Assembly (NCBI GenBank): GCA_038503065.1
Contig: JBCAMK010000001.1
Span: 1,488,001 to 1,552,000, forward strand
Source of the DNA: Paragyromitra xinjiangensis
Taxonomy: Eukaryota > Ascomycota > Pezizomycetes > Pezizales > Discinaceae
Length of the DNA stretch: 64,000 nt
Reading direction: 5' to 3'
In this document: one piece after another, positions 11,616 through 22,600 of the stretch
Position numbering within the stretch: the stretch's first letter is position 1
Layout: every line of letters begins with the position of its first letter
Position numbers and translations under genes: made by a program
Notes under the pieces: generated by a model
What the model was told of the DNA's origin: nothing
The model's database searches: none
What the model saw: only the letters and a program-made list of their open reading frames with translations

Positions 11616-12335
11616 GGTGTCTATAAGTCTATCGTAACTGGTGTATTAGGTGGAGTAAACGATGTTGTTGGTGTTGACGATGATGTGATGTCGATGGGTA
11701 AGGTGAGGTGGGAGACAAGTTACAAACCACCCAAACTCTCCCTTCCCGGGAAGATCTTAATCCGTTCTGCTTACTTACTCTCATGCAGTCGACATCACCA
11801 GGATTCCACGCCTATCCACATCCAGCCCAAACACGAGGAACCCCCAAAAATCCCCTATCAGAATTCCGGAAGCTTTTCCTAGCCTGACATGACACCTATT
11901 TTTTCTACCTCAGTCCCAGCGGTAAGCGCCGAGCCATCGGTACCGGGCCACTACGTTCCGGACTAAAAAGGGGTGGGAAAGGGTCCCGGGTCCGTGGGTT
12001 GGTTGATGATTAAACCAGCTTACTATCACGGATCCAGGAACAGGTTGCAGAATAATACAATACAGTGCGAAGGGAAAAGAAAAAAAATATACGATTAAAA
12101 AAAGATCGACTCGCTGTCTACTCTACTCTACCGGCCAATAACTTCTATCCCAACGCCTCCTCCCTATAAATAAACCTTTCCTTCCTCATGTGACAAAAGG
12201 GGAGAATAATAGTAGTGGTAATAATAAAAAAAAGACATAATAAAATAAAGAGCGTGATTAAAGGTAATAATTCATCACTATCACCATGCCAGACTCCGTA
12301 GAACTAAACACACGACCACCATGCATAGCCTTCAT
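11616..12335. other. Upstream region of KEI1
   Basis: Lies between the KEI1 start and the 3' end of the LAMTOR5-like gene; both are on the minus strand, so it should hold the KEI1 promoter. Purine-rich and poly-A stretches occur near 12080-12250. No gene seen. Confidence 0.5.
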
Positions 12336-12745
12336 TCAGATTCCCATGTACACGGCCACCAACACGCCCGAGTCGCCCTTTCGGAGGAGAACCTTGCTAC
12401 TTGCATTCAGCACCGTCGCGGCGCGCAGAGAGAGTGTGACAAACCTATCCTTATACGCAACAGCGCCAACACCATCCTTATCCAGCGCCGAGCGCGAAGA
12501 TATCGTAAGGAACGTCGCGTCGTCTTCAGTTGCCTTTCCAGCCGCTGCGATATCGGGTTAGTAGGTATAGCCAAGAGGTTGAGGAAGACGTAAATACCTC
12601 CTAGACAGATACCGCTAGAAGCCTCGATGAGGAGAGCTCCGTCGACGTTTGGCGCGCCCATACTATCTCTGTCAGCTCAGCTCTCAGGGGATGGGGGAGC
12701 TACATACACTGTTTCCAACCAGCGCGAGATCGCAGTGGGATCCAT
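12336..12745 (-). CDS. LAMTOR5/HBXIP-like roadblock protein (EGO/Ragulator type)
   Basis: Three exons, 12745-12708, 12662-12598 and 12544-12336, encode 103 residues. The product starts MDPTAISRWLETVMGAP and runs into GALLIEASSGICLG, which lines up with the first strand and turn of LAMTOR5 (human protein 91 residues). It ends DSGVLVAVYMGI, like the closing strand of that family. Such roadblock-fold subunits belong to the lysosomal/vacuolar scaffold that recruits Rag GTPases to activate TORC1. Both introns (45 and 53 bp) are short, and the spliced frame is the only one without stops. A methionine-led frame is open further upstream, but MDP fits the family start. Similarity is moderate, so another roadblock/LC7 protein is possible. 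Confidence 0.6.
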
Positions 12746-13765
12746 AGCTTGTTCGAGTTGTGAAGGTAGTGAGGTTGGTGTGGTTTGTAGAGTTCCTTGG
12801 TTGTTTGCAGTGGAGTTCGCGCTGTGTCCTTCCTGTAGCTGTAGCTGTGACTGAGGTTGAGCTCCGGGACTGACTATCTGTCCCTCCGTCTCTGTCAAAA
12901 AGCAAAGTGACACTGACTGACTGACTGACACAGATAAAGGCGACTCGATGGTGATGATGACGCTGAGACGGAATGAAACCAGGAACAACAGCACTAGATT
13001 AGTTATTCCCGGGGCGGTCCCCCGTCCCTCCTATTAAACGTCTACACTAGAGCTGAGTGCGAAACTAGCAAAGAAAAAAGAAGCACACGTAGAATCCCAA
13101 CGAAGCAGAAAGAACAACATCCATCATGAACCTTCTTCTCCTCCTCCTCCTCGGCGATTCCTCGGCGAGAGAGAGAGAGAGAGGGAAGAATAGAATAGGT
13201 GGGCCGTCCACACGGATCTTGAATCTCGCACAATCTCATCTTTTTTTTCCCTCTCCTCATGCATTTTCTTTTCTTTTTTTCTTCTGCTCCACCCGGTTCG
13301 GTTTCCAACAAGAACCCTCGCTTTTGCTGTAGAGATGGCTTCTTCGGGAATATGGATGCCTACATTGCACGCATGGGGATATGATTGTTTTTGTTGAAAC
13401 GTCACAGCACAGGGGGGAAACCTCGTGCGTTCGTGCATGCAGGAAAACCGTTGGTATGCACGGACCACGCATGGCGTGTTCTGGAGAGAGTCCAACTCTC
13501 GGGGGCGGAAATACAGCTCTACTGCTAGATACATAGATAGCTATCGATAGAGTCGCGTGAGGGGGCCGTTTATGCAGATGAAGTGTCAATTGGATAGACA
13601 CAGGGTGGGCCTCTATCTCCACACCGAATTGAGCCTCTACAAGCAGGATTGCATTTCGTGGATGCTCTGGAGCTAAAAGATCATGGTTCGGTGATGCTTG
13701 GCACTGCAAACACCAAGTCAACACCACGCAACCAACTCCACCCCCCCATCGGCACCCCCGGCGCT
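12746..13765. other. Divergent intergenic region with GA and GACT runs
   Basis: Between the start of the LAMTOR5-like gene and the next plus-strand gene, so both promoters lie here. It carries a GACT tandem run near 12912-12930 and a GA run near 13166-13182. No coding region supported. Confidence 0.5.
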
Positions 13766-14884
13766 ATGCCTCGTAAACTCCCTTGGGCCTCTACCAAATC
13801 TTCATGTCCCTCACCCCCACCTAAACGTCAGCGCACAACCTACGCCGCACCCACACCGCCCATCACCACCAGCGACAAAGACGACGGCAGCAACGATAAC
13901 GATAATGACGACATACCAACCTACATGCTCCCTGAGGACGAATGCTACATCATGGTGGAAGACGAACTCCTCTCCATAGCACAAACATACACGCGCTCTG
14001 TCCACCGCGCTGAATACGAACGTCTCCAATCCCTCGCGAAATCTAGAAATGCTATCCGCATCTCCGAGATCCAGCGCCCCGTCGCAGGAGTGACCCGTAT
14101 GTCGCGTGAAGCACTGGCGAAGCGCCGTACAAGGGAGGATATAGTAAGAGGACTACCAATCGTGCGGGGCGGAGACAGTAGCGATGAGGAAGGGGGGAAT
14201 GTGTGGCGTGGGAGTAGTCTTGGTGCTCTAATGTGTAATCCAGTGAAACAGGAGCGGGATTTGAGTACGCGGTGGAAAACTATGTCTAATACGAAGACGG
14301 GGGTAGATGGAGGTGCGAGGAGACGATTGGCTGCAGGGTTGCAGGTTGAGAGTGTGGTTAAAACCGAGGTACCATCTATGAAACGAGAATCAACGGCAAA
14401 AGAATCAACAGCTTCAGATACATCCTCCTCAGACGACGACGACGACGACGATCTAGACGCGCCGGTCCGAACCTCTCAGATCCCATCACAACTACTCCCG
14501 CCTAAGCCCCTCCCACAATCAACAAGCACCAACCGCACCATCCCGTCTCAATCCCACCCTATACATCCCTCCCGCTCCAACACCCTCCCAGCACGCTTCT
14601 GCTCCCAGCCACTCCCCAAACTCACCCGCCACCCAACGGCACCCTCCCGACCACACTCATCCCAACCCGCCCCTTCATCCTCCCCTCCTCTCCCAGTCCC
14701 TAAGAAACCGCCTCCGGATTTCGACTTCGGCTTCGGCCTCGCTGCAGCACAACGCAGCAGGTCGTATCTTGGCCGGTCCATGGCAGCGCGGAAACAAGCA
14801 GAGCGAAAGGCGGCGTCGAGTCCGCCGCCAGGAGGAAAGAGGAGGGAGGGGTTATTGGGAAGGTTGTTTCCTGTGGGAGAGTAG
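13766..14884 (+). CDS. Hypothetical fungal protein, low-complexity, 372 aa
   Basis: Single exon. The start MPRKLPWAS at 13766 is preferred; an upstream in-frame ATG (13694) would add 24 residues with no conserved look. The best-formed part is an acidic-to-amphipathic segment near residues 50-95 (LPEDECYIMVEDELLSIAQ, then YTRSVHRAEYERLQ), which resembles a short domain seen in uncharacterised Pezizomycotina proteins. The rest is low complexity: an Asp run (SSSDDDDDDDLD, from a GAC repeat), a long Pro/Ser/Thr region, and a basic C-terminal tail (RKQAERKAASS). The sequence suggests a disordered, probably nuclear protein; no enzymatic motif is visible and I assign no function. Confidence 0.7.
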   Translation: MPRKLPWASTKSSCPSPPPKRQRTTYAAPTPPITTSDKDDGSNDNDNDDIPTYMLPEDECYIMVEDELLSIAQTYTRSVHRAEYERLQSLAKSRNAIRISEIQRPVAGVTRMSREALAKRRTREDIVRGLPIVRGGDSSDEEGGNVWRGSSLGALMCNPVKQERDLSTRWKTMSNTKTGVDGGARRRLAAGLQVESVVKTEVPSMKRESTAKESTASDTSSSDDDDDDDLDAPVRTSQIPSQLLPPKPLPQSTSTNRTIPSQSHPIHPSRSNTLPARFCSQPLPKLTRHPTAPSRPHSSQPAPSSSPPLPVPKKPPPDFDFGFGLAAAQRSRSYLGRSMAARKQAERKAASSPPPGGKRREGLLGRLFPVGE

Positions 14885-15067
14885 GCTTTGGGGGTTTGAT
14901 TTTTATTGGTGTTTTTATTTAGGTTTCCTTTGTAGGGGCTTGATACCTAGGCGATTTAATGGTTTTAGGGTAGGATGTATTTTATGGGTGTGTTGCTTTG
15001 GTGGTTGATGGATTGGTGTGGTACTTCGATCATGCGGTATCACTCGGTGATTGAAGGTGTTGTGATG

Positions 15068-15268
15068 CCGTATTCTCAAAAATAACGAAATGGCCTGGAC
15101 TAGGCCGAGCTGAAATACTTTAATTAAAATTACTGTACTAGGGAAGTGATTAACTTGGATGATAGTTTCTAATGCCCGAAAACCGATTTGGGACTTCTTC
15201 CAGCTTTTTTGAAGGCCGATTTAGAACTGCCTAGTCTAGGCCGTTTCGTTATTTTTGAGAACATACGG
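15068..15268. mobile_element. MITE-like element B (about 38-bp TIRs)
   Basis: Left arm 15068-15105 and right arm 15229-15268 are near-perfect reverse complements (CCGTAT, then TCTCAAAAATAACGAAA and GGCCTRGACTAGGC), differing by a 2-bp indel and two transitions. The right side is followed by TA and the left is preceded by TG, consistent with a decayed TA target-site duplication as in Tc1/mariner-type elements. At 201 bp with no coding frame it would be non-autonomous. Confidence 0.7.
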
Positions 15269-15424
15269 TATTGGGCACTTAGGGAGGAACGGAAGACTCG
15301 ATCACTCGCTTACATGGCCCCTATCTAAATACTCGCGTAATAGCTCTCTCGGGTGCCTGTTTCTTAGCCATTTCCGACCCCAAAGCCACCTCCCATATTA
15401 GGAAGAATTACCAATAGTTTGGAG

Positions 15425-16251
15425 ATGTGGCTTATCGGTAGGCCACTTTATTTGCTTGGTGCTTACTATTTAGCTGTATTGGGCCTGTTTATTGCTCTTC
15501 TAGGTCTATTAGCGTATGGCAGAGTGAGATTCGTGGATTCGATTGGTGGCGGAGCTTAGTGCCAGCTTGAATCTCCTAAATCTTAGTCCTGAGTCTAGTG
15601 TATGCGGAAGAGTCAAAGCGCTTCCGTCGATCTAGTATATTTAGGCCTGAGTTTCTCGTCATGAGAAATCTTAATATTTAGTAGCCGTAAAGCTGAGCAA
15701 GTCCGCTATCGGCGATGCTTGTACTTAGTGGTGTCAACGAGGCTAACCTTGTTCAAGCTTACTTTCAGCTATTGATTCTATGCTATTCGGTTTTATTCAG
15801 AGATATCTTGTTTCAGTGTTACTTCTGTTCTGATGCAGCGGGTTCAGGAGTCGAACCTCCACCCCTGGCTGGTTGTGATGGTCCTATCATGAAAGGGTAC
15901 CTACAGTGATATAGATACTACTGCTGATCTTTTGATTCTGACCAAGCTATGTGGTGTGGGTATTACTTGGTGGTATCTTTTCCGGGATCTCTAGCTTTAA
16001 CATGCATGATCACTAGTATCGTCTTCGGTTCTACGGTAGTGATAGAGATCCTTGGATACCTAACTCGTGTGTTTGCGAACATAATAGCTGCTTTTAAGCT
16101 GAGTCAATTGAACAAGTATATTAAGTTCCGCGATAGCAGGGGTAGCGAGGAAAGAAGCGAGGGGAGAGAGAGGGAGAAGAAGAAAGGGAAGTTAGGTGGG
16201 GGTATGGAGAGTTGGAGAGATAAATTGAAAATTGATATGGGAAAGGGGTAA
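15425..16251 (+). pseudogene. Possible broken or unresolved membrane protein gene
   Basis: Two hydrophobic frames look coding but I could not join them. 15425-15559 starts with ATG and encodes 44 residues (MWLIGRPLYLLGAYYLAVLG, then LFIALLGLLAYG). 15949-16251 encodes 100 residues with a membrane-like head (SFPGSLALTCMITSIVFGS, then VVIEILGYLTRVFANIIAAF) and a charged Lys/Glu/Arg tail. Between them 15715-15909 is open and partly hydrophobic. Candidate splice signals exist (GTGAGA within the first frame, CTTTCAG near 15765), but no combination gave one clean frame. It may be a decayed gene, or a real multi-exon gene I failed to resolve. Confidence 0.3.
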
Positions 16252-16401
16252 TGTGCGAGAGGGAGATGTTTTATGTTATGTTTTGTTGATTTTATTATTT
16301 TATTATTTTATATTTTTATATGTTTTGTATTTTGTGTTTGTTTTGTTTTTGTTTGTTTTATCGTCATAACCCATAGGGCTGGATACGTGAATGAATTGCT
16401 G

Positions 16402-16436
<35 letters not shown>
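16402..16436. repeat. CTA trinucleotide microsatellite
   Basis: An uninterrupted run of CTA units, nearly 12 copies, outside any supported gene. Confidence 0.95.
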
Positions 16437-16563
16437 GCCAGGATGGCCCAGATACCAGGAATGTCCGGTCGAGTTTCTAATTGGGCAAAAATTGGTTGCC
16501 CCGCCGATCTAAGCAAGTTTTCCCACCAGAATTTGTGTTCTGGCATTTGGCTGACTGAGGATA

Positions 16564-16806
16564 CCGTAGAAACTCGAAAAATTCGCTGGCGTTGCCGCCG
16601 ACTTGGTAATGTCAAGCGAGGGTGACTTATCGACCTTGTCAAGAACTAATAGAATCGCTATAGTGGATGAGGACAAGATGCTTTTTAGCGGAGGGATACA
16701 ATGTTCGCCAGTGGTGGAACTCAGCCCACCAATCAAAAGCAAAGGATCACTGCACTACTGATATTAAGACGACGCCGACGTCAGCGAGTTTTTCGAGTTT
16801 CTACGG
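16564..16806. mobile_element. MITE-like element C (about 30-bp TIRs, TA flanks)
   Basis: Left arm from 16564 and right arm ending 16806 are reverse complements over about 30 bp (CCGTAGAAACTCGAAAAA, then TCGCTG) with two or three transitions. TA dinucleotides flank both ends directly (16562-16563 and 16807-16808), the duplication expected of Tc1/mariner-type insertion. At 243 bp with no coding frame it would be non-autonomous. The outer six bases, CCGTAG, resemble the CCGTAT of element B. Confidence 0.75.
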
Positions 16807-17682
16807 TATTGTATAACACCAAAGTATCCCCGCTTCTGCCTCTTAATCACTTTTTATAATTAGCAAAGTGACCAGGTCCTGGATTCTCGAATGATTGGAG
16901 TTCCAATGCGACAACTCACATGCACTTTCCCGCAAGCCTGGTGTGGACTTGAAGAGAACCTTGAGTAGGGAAGGATCGTGGGCAAGACTAGGGTTTATTT
17001 ATTCCTCAAGGCTGGGTTTAAAGCTTATGATCTAGGTAGATATTGTGGTGCTGTAACATCGCCCATATGGCATGCTTTGGTAAATACTAGTATTATGGGT
17101 AATATCAATTTGGACTGAGTGCAATTTAGAAAGAATGGAGCTGTTAATAATAAAACAAGGTGAATTCTCGGAGATGACCAGCACCACGAACAAGAAAGTA
17201 GACTGGCCCTGGAACATAGAGATATGGTACTGAATTCTCTCTGGTGTGGTGGATTCGTGGGCTAAATGGGATGCTCCAGAGGTTAAAGCGGGCTGTGGTG
17301 TCCGTTTAAGAGTGTGTGCGATTAAAGCCTGCCACTGCTCGTTATTAGGAATCCAATTATTTTAGGGGATAGTGAACACGATAATATACAGCAGCTCGAC
17401 TACAAACAAGCACAGATGCATAGTATCAATCTCTCGCTAGTATGATCTTGAGGGTTGATTAGGATTTTCTGAAGGCCAAAAAGTAGTCGTGGTGTTCACT
17501 CAAGAGAGTACATTACAAAGCGATCGAAGTCTGCCACTACCCATTGCCAAGCCGGTAATTTTCTAGGCAATATTTGCCCTAGACACTAAAGACCAATTGC
17601 ATCTTAGAGCTTACTTAGTAACAGTATTAAAAATTATTCCTAGTATTTATTAAGTATTTGTTGCTGCTTTATTTTATTTCAC

Positions 17683-19689
17683 TCAAAACTCCGCTTTTAA
17701 TTTCCCTTTTTCAAACCCATTCCATAACCTCATATCCCAAACAACAATCTCCTTTTTGGTTCCCGCCAGTATCGTCTTGCCCCGACCAACGAAATTCAGC
17801 GCCTCTAACCCCGGCATATACCCCAGCTTCCATGCCCTCACATACTTAAATCCATCACTCTCTCCTACGGGGGAAGGAAGTAGCACCTTGACTTTTTTCA
17901 TCGGTGATGAACCATCATTACCCAATGTTCGGCCAGAGAATGAACAAAGGTTGGCCGAGACACACTCGCCAAGCTCCGCATCAAAGTCGCCGGGCCGCTG
18001 CTGGATTACACGGCGGCCAGGTGGAGCCTGGCGACTCGATTCGTTAGCCTGCCGTGTGGAAATAGCGCGGAGGTTGGTTGAGCCAAGTGGGGTATTTTCA
18101 GGGCACTGAAGTAAGGGGAATTCATCGCGTTTAGGAAGGTTTTCAGGGGATGCGGTAGCATCGCTCGCACCCTCTTTTCGAAGGAAGGTTTCCATATCGA
18201 CTCGCCACAACCAGATCTCGCCGTTATCGTAGGCAGCGCAGATAGCCATCCACCAGAATCCACGTCCAAAATCGTAGAAATACTGTGGAGCTACTGTAAT
18301 ATGTGTGATACTCGGACGGGCAAGTCCTATCGTCCGGCCCGGGATCGAGAACTTGTAACGTGCATGCACAGTTTCTATGTTCTGAGCTGCTGGGTCCGAA
18401 CGGTTAGGAGAGGGGGCGCAGATGAAGATGTCGTTTTGCGGGGTTGAAATAATAGAGCAGTACTCGCCCTCTCGGGAGAGTGAAAGTGGTACCTTGATTC
18501 TGTAGCACATTTGGTGTAAGGCCTCGTTGCCAATGGTTGCCAACAACCTTTGCGAGGTCTGGACGTTGGCCAATCTTCTTTTGGGAGGGCCTTCATAGAT
18601 TACTATGTCCTTGCGGAATACTAGATCTTTTTTCCAAAGGACGTTATTCACCCAACTTTTCGGGTTTGGCTTCGGCCTCCCAATTCCCATCCCTCTGATG
18701 TTCTGTAGCTTCACATTTGCCGGTATTTGAGTCGACCTATATGTGATGCCCTTCCGATCGTAGAACAACACACCCTCGTTGCGAGGGTTTTTCGCAGTGC
18801 TTTGTTGATCAGGCTTGAATTTGTTGAAGGTGATTTCCTCCTGCTTGCTGTTGGCATAGGCGATCACTATTTTCCTAACAGCCGAGAATGCCGAGTGCTC
18901 TTCGATCCGCAGTTCTGCTACGGGTACACCTGGAAACTTGGTCAACTCTATAGTCATGTATAGCTGACCAGGTAAGCACCGGGAGCCCTCGACAAAGAAC
19001 ATGAATCCATCGTTCGGACGGGCAAAGTTGTTGAATGGTGAGTGTCTTGAGGTAAATAACCTATGGATCCAAAGCTTTCTCTTGACCTCGCCGTGTTTCC
19101 CGTTTTCCTTGGTAACAGTACAAACGAACGATCCTGACTTTTTCGAGAAGGAGAGTGCTTCAACCTCCCACCGGGGCCCCGAGTATCCCCAGTCAGCGTC
19201 ATAGTTACCCAGGAATGTCGACATGTCGATCACCATCTTTCCGCAGGCAACACGTACTTTGCTGGGCCACTTGTCGAGAGCAAGAGCGAAGGCTATACGC
19301 AGAGACCTGAGATCCCATGTAGATATCGGTTCCTCAGGAAACTTATAGTTGCACGGGCACGTCTCCGGGCAGCTTGATTTTGGTGGTTGCGGGATGTAGA
19401 ACGATGGCTTATCGAAGCAAGGACAGCCACTGTTGAAGGGGTCAAACTTCATGACGAAGAGCAGGCTGCGAAGCAGCGGCTTGCAAAGTGATGCTCCGTG
19501 CCAGTTTTGGCATACTAGGCGCGCAGAATCGTAGTCGGATGGTGAAAGGTAGGAGAAGATTTCCTGGATAAGCTCGGTTGGGAGGCTGGATTGAGGGGAG
19601 GAGTCATGAATGGGCAGAGAACTGCTTGGGGATTTCGCGTCGGGCGTCGCAGTGTTGGACGCAAAGGTTGTCATTGAAGCACCGGCCAT
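17683..19689 (-). CDS. F-box protein, 668 aa
   Basis: Single exon on the minus strand. An F-box lies at about residues 35-80 (SSLPTELIQEIFSYLSPSD, then DSARLVCQNWHGAS), the Skp1-binding module of SCF ubiquitin ligases. A cysteine-rich patch follows near residue 95-115 (SGCPCFDKPS, CPETCPCNYK). The remaining 500 residues show spaced aromatic and Trp-Asp-like strands towards the end (NGEIWLWRVDMETF, KYVRAWKLGY, TKKEIVVWDMRLWNGF), suggesting a diverged WD-type propeller; I see this only as a pattern. The substrate is unknown. The start MAGASMTTF at 19689 is the first ATG. Orphan fungal F-box proteins of this size are common, and I cannot name an orthologue. Confidence 0.85.
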   Translation of the reverse strand: MAGASMTTFASNTATPDAKSPSSSLPIHDSSPQSSLPTELIQEIFSYLSPSDYDSARLVCQNWHGASLCKPLLRSLLFVMKFDPFNSGCPCFDKPSFYIPQPPKSSCPETCPCNYKFPEEPISTWDLRSLRIAFALALDKWPSKVRVACGKMVIDMSTFLGNYDADWGYSGPRWEVEALSFSKKSGSFVCTVTKENGKHGEVKRKLWIHRLFTSRHSPFNNFARPNDGFMFFVEGSRCLPGQLYMTIELTKFPGVPVAELRIEEHSAFSAVRKIVIAYANSKQEEITFNKFKPDQQSTAKNPRNEGVLFYDRKGITYRSTQIPANVKLQNIRGMGIGRPKPNPKSWVNNVLWKKDLVFRKDIVIYEGPPKRRLANVQTSQRLLATIGNEALHQMCYRIKVPLSLSREGEYCSIISTPQNDIFICAPSPNRSDPAAQNIETVHARYKFSIPGRTIGLARPSITHITVAPQYFYDFGRGFWWMAICAAYDNGEIWLWRVDMETFLRKEGASDATASPENLPKRDEFPLLQCPENTPLGSTNLRAISTRQANESSRQAPPGRRVIQQRPGDFDAELGECVSANLCSFSGRTLGNDGSSPMKKVKVLLPSPVGESDGFKYVRAWKLGYMPGLEALNFVGRGKTILAGTKKEIVVWDMRLWNGFEKGKLKAEF

Positions 19690-22600
19690 CGTTTGAATTG
19701 AAGGAGCGAGAGGGAAAAAGCTATCTGAGAGAAGAAAACATGGGAAGTGGGCGCCACAGCTTTACTTTATACGGGAACAGGCGGGGGAGGTGACAGGGGC
19801 AAGTTATTACTAGGAGCAGTAATTTTCATAGACCCAGTAGGGCAAAAAAGTATTGCATTTCTGCCTGCTCTCCCGTGCGAATAAGTCATCAGAGCTTGCA
19901 GCTTCGAAATCGCGGTAAGCTGAGTGCGATGAGCCTAAAAAAAGGAAGAGCTCAAGTGTCCGGCGAGTTGGTGGTGCAGCCCCAGGTTTCAACTCATAGC
20001 CGAGAGACGAATTGATGCTTGATCGACCAAGCAACGGGTTCGCAATGTTCGCAGCGAAGCACCTGTGCATGGTGCCGATGGCACCTTCCTTTCTCAGAAC
20101 CTATCGTGACACGCGGGAGCTTCGTATTCCTCTCACGCACTTTGCTTGCTCGACGAGCGCCATGAAGCTCCTTCGTGATCGGCGGTGGGGAGTAAATGTT
20201 TATCTGCAATCCCTCCTGCGCGTCAGCGTTTTAGAAAGCGTGAAAACTAAACCGACTCGCGACTTACATGCATGTATAAGCAAGGATTATTAAGGGGACC
20301 AGATGATTCGTTTAGCAGAACCCGTTTTCTCCATGCACATGGAGTTTTCCGTCTTCCTAGAGGAACATTCAGATGATTAAACCAGTGGGGTGCAGAAGGT
20401 TAACCCTGCCTATGTTATGGGGTTTCAGCACGTCCAGTGCCGGGTGCGTCATCCCAAGCGAAGAGGCACAACGGAAGAAGCTTCTTAGAAGCTTCTTCCC
20501 TTACCCCATTTAGTATCGTCCCACCCACAAATATTTCATGCCACATACCAGTGGTAAATCCATGTCGCAATTGAGTGCTCGAGGATGGGGGCTTTAGCAC
20601 ACTGCGGCCTAGTGCATGCTCGATCAAGTCTGATGCCCAGAGCAAGGCCCACATCATAACTTGCTTTGGCAGCCCTGCACCTTTATCATCCTGAGCAGGC
20701 GTGTAACGCTTGCATGTTTTCGTAGGAGCTGATCCCGTTGGAGCACCGTGAACGGCAAGGGCACCGCAATGTGTAACATAAAACGCTACGTGCCGGGAGA
20801 ACAAAGTTGGTACCGACGCGCCTTTCAGCTGTTCAGTGTTCAGAAGTCCTGCAGCACCATCTAGACCCCACCCTGCAGCTGGTCAAAGCGTTCTAGAATA
20901 TGCAGCAAGGTTAGCCATTTCCAACGACCCGTTTATATTCGTTACGATTAACTTACGATTGGAAGTTACATCCTCCCTTTCACAAGGAGGAGTAAAGCTT
21001 CCGCGGTGGATCTAACATGCGTGTCCGTTGTCTCTCATCTCCTTCCCTCGGCACCTTTTGCTTCACACCCGACGTAGGCTTGATCTCGTCTGGTACACCA
21101 AGAGAAACAAGTTCAAATCGGTATTGGGGTTCATCCGACCACGTATTAAATAACCCCCTTGTAGCACGAAAAAACAAACTCCCCAGTCTTTGATCGGCAA
21201 CACTGAGTGTTTGGAATCGAATTGAATCGGATGCAAAGCGGGGTCGAGGAAGATGGAAGAAGCAGACTGTACATGGAAGATTCACGGACGCATGGACGAA
21301 AGCACGAGAGTGGGACAGCAGCAGATGCTCAGAGGAGCGGAAATGATAGCCATAACCACCAGCTGAGAGAAACAGAACTCGACCGGTTGACCCGTCAGTC
21401 GGTCAATTAGTCAGTCGGTCAGCCAAAAACAACTAATTATATCGAAAGACGTCCCATGTAATTTCCTCCTCGAAACCCTTGATTGACTCCTCCAACACAC
21501 CATGCAGCTGAAGGTTGAAGTCCTCTCATAGATAACAGGCGGCCTAGAATGCAGGGGGATGCAGGTAAAAACGCTGCATAAACACATAATATAAAAATTG
21601 TACGATTCGGCCCGACTTGCGTGCCAGGCTAGCCCAGATATGCGGCCCGCCTTGTCTTACGCACAAGCCACATGTTAATGTAGCACCGTTTATTCTTACT
21701 TAGCCGCTGAAAAAAAAGGTCCCTGCAGTGTGACGGGCAGATTTGTGGCACAGCAGGCCATACTTCATCATTGGCATTGTAACAAAAATAGAACTTCTAT
21801 GATGCAATCAATTTACTCCAAAAGTTATAGGAACTGTATTTTTGGTCAGTAAGAGCGTCATGTGGGTCATCAAAATGGCTGCCATCAACTAAACGCTCGT
21901 ATATATAGACCTCTGGGTTGAAGTGAGCCATTATCATGGTGTATCACTCGAAGAGCAGGGAACATCAATGCTGTGCGATCATACACGTATTGATAATAGC
22001 TTTTATCTGTCCCTATAACAAGGATAGTCAGCTTCACTAACCATTCATGCTACCCAAACAACGTAGTATGGGGGGTTCTCGATGTTTCGGCTGACTCATT
22101 TAGCTGTTGTCTGGTGAGGAAATTTCACTAGGTACTGATCATCGCCTGAGTGATTGGTATGTTCGGGTGACATGTGAAGTTGTCTACTATATGCCCAGCA
22201 TGGTAAGATGGGTGCGGATATTTCCGAGCCTATTAAACTAAATTGCCTCATTCTCTTCGATAGTATCATCTAAGAGTTGTACCACGTAGCAAGCCCTCAA
22301 TTGCCCTGTACCCTCATTCAAATGAGAGATATCTCCTTTGATTAGCCTACATGCTCAACTGATATTTAGAATCAGCAATTCAAGCTTTAAGTCATCTTTT
22401 AAGATAATTCTTGACTTCTAGGTTCCTTATTTGCTGACTCAGTGCGGTTTCCTATTATCATATATTTCCTTAAAGCCTTTCAATGGGACACTAAATTTCT
22501 TTACTGTGAAGGAAAACTTTTCTTCCAGGAAATAGAAGATCAACGCTTAGCATAAAAGTAGTAGTATTTTAATTTAACCTTTAAAAAACTAAAGCTCAGG

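Larger units (their letters stand above)
14885..17682. other. Repeat-bearing intergenic region
   Basis: Contains two inverted-repeat elements (15068-15268 and 16564-16806), a possible broken membrane protein region (15425-16251) and a CTA microsatellite (16402-16436), each listed separately. From 16809 to 17682 I see nothing. Confidence 0.5.

Noticed and set aside
15840..15866. GGTTCGACTCC on the minus strand, resembling a tRNA T-arm (box B)
   Set aside because: The T-stem pairs at only three of five positions and I found no D-arm, anticodon stem or box A upstream. No tRNA.
15700..16250. Possible mitochondrial DNA insertion (NUMT)
   Set aside because: The hydrophobic frame resembled an ATP6-like segment only vaguely, base composition is not strongly AT-biased, and the tRNA-like piece did not fold.
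20415..20804. 129-codon minus-strand frame
   Set aside because: Begins at TTG, no recognisable domain, and contains the GAA/TTC palindrome within it.
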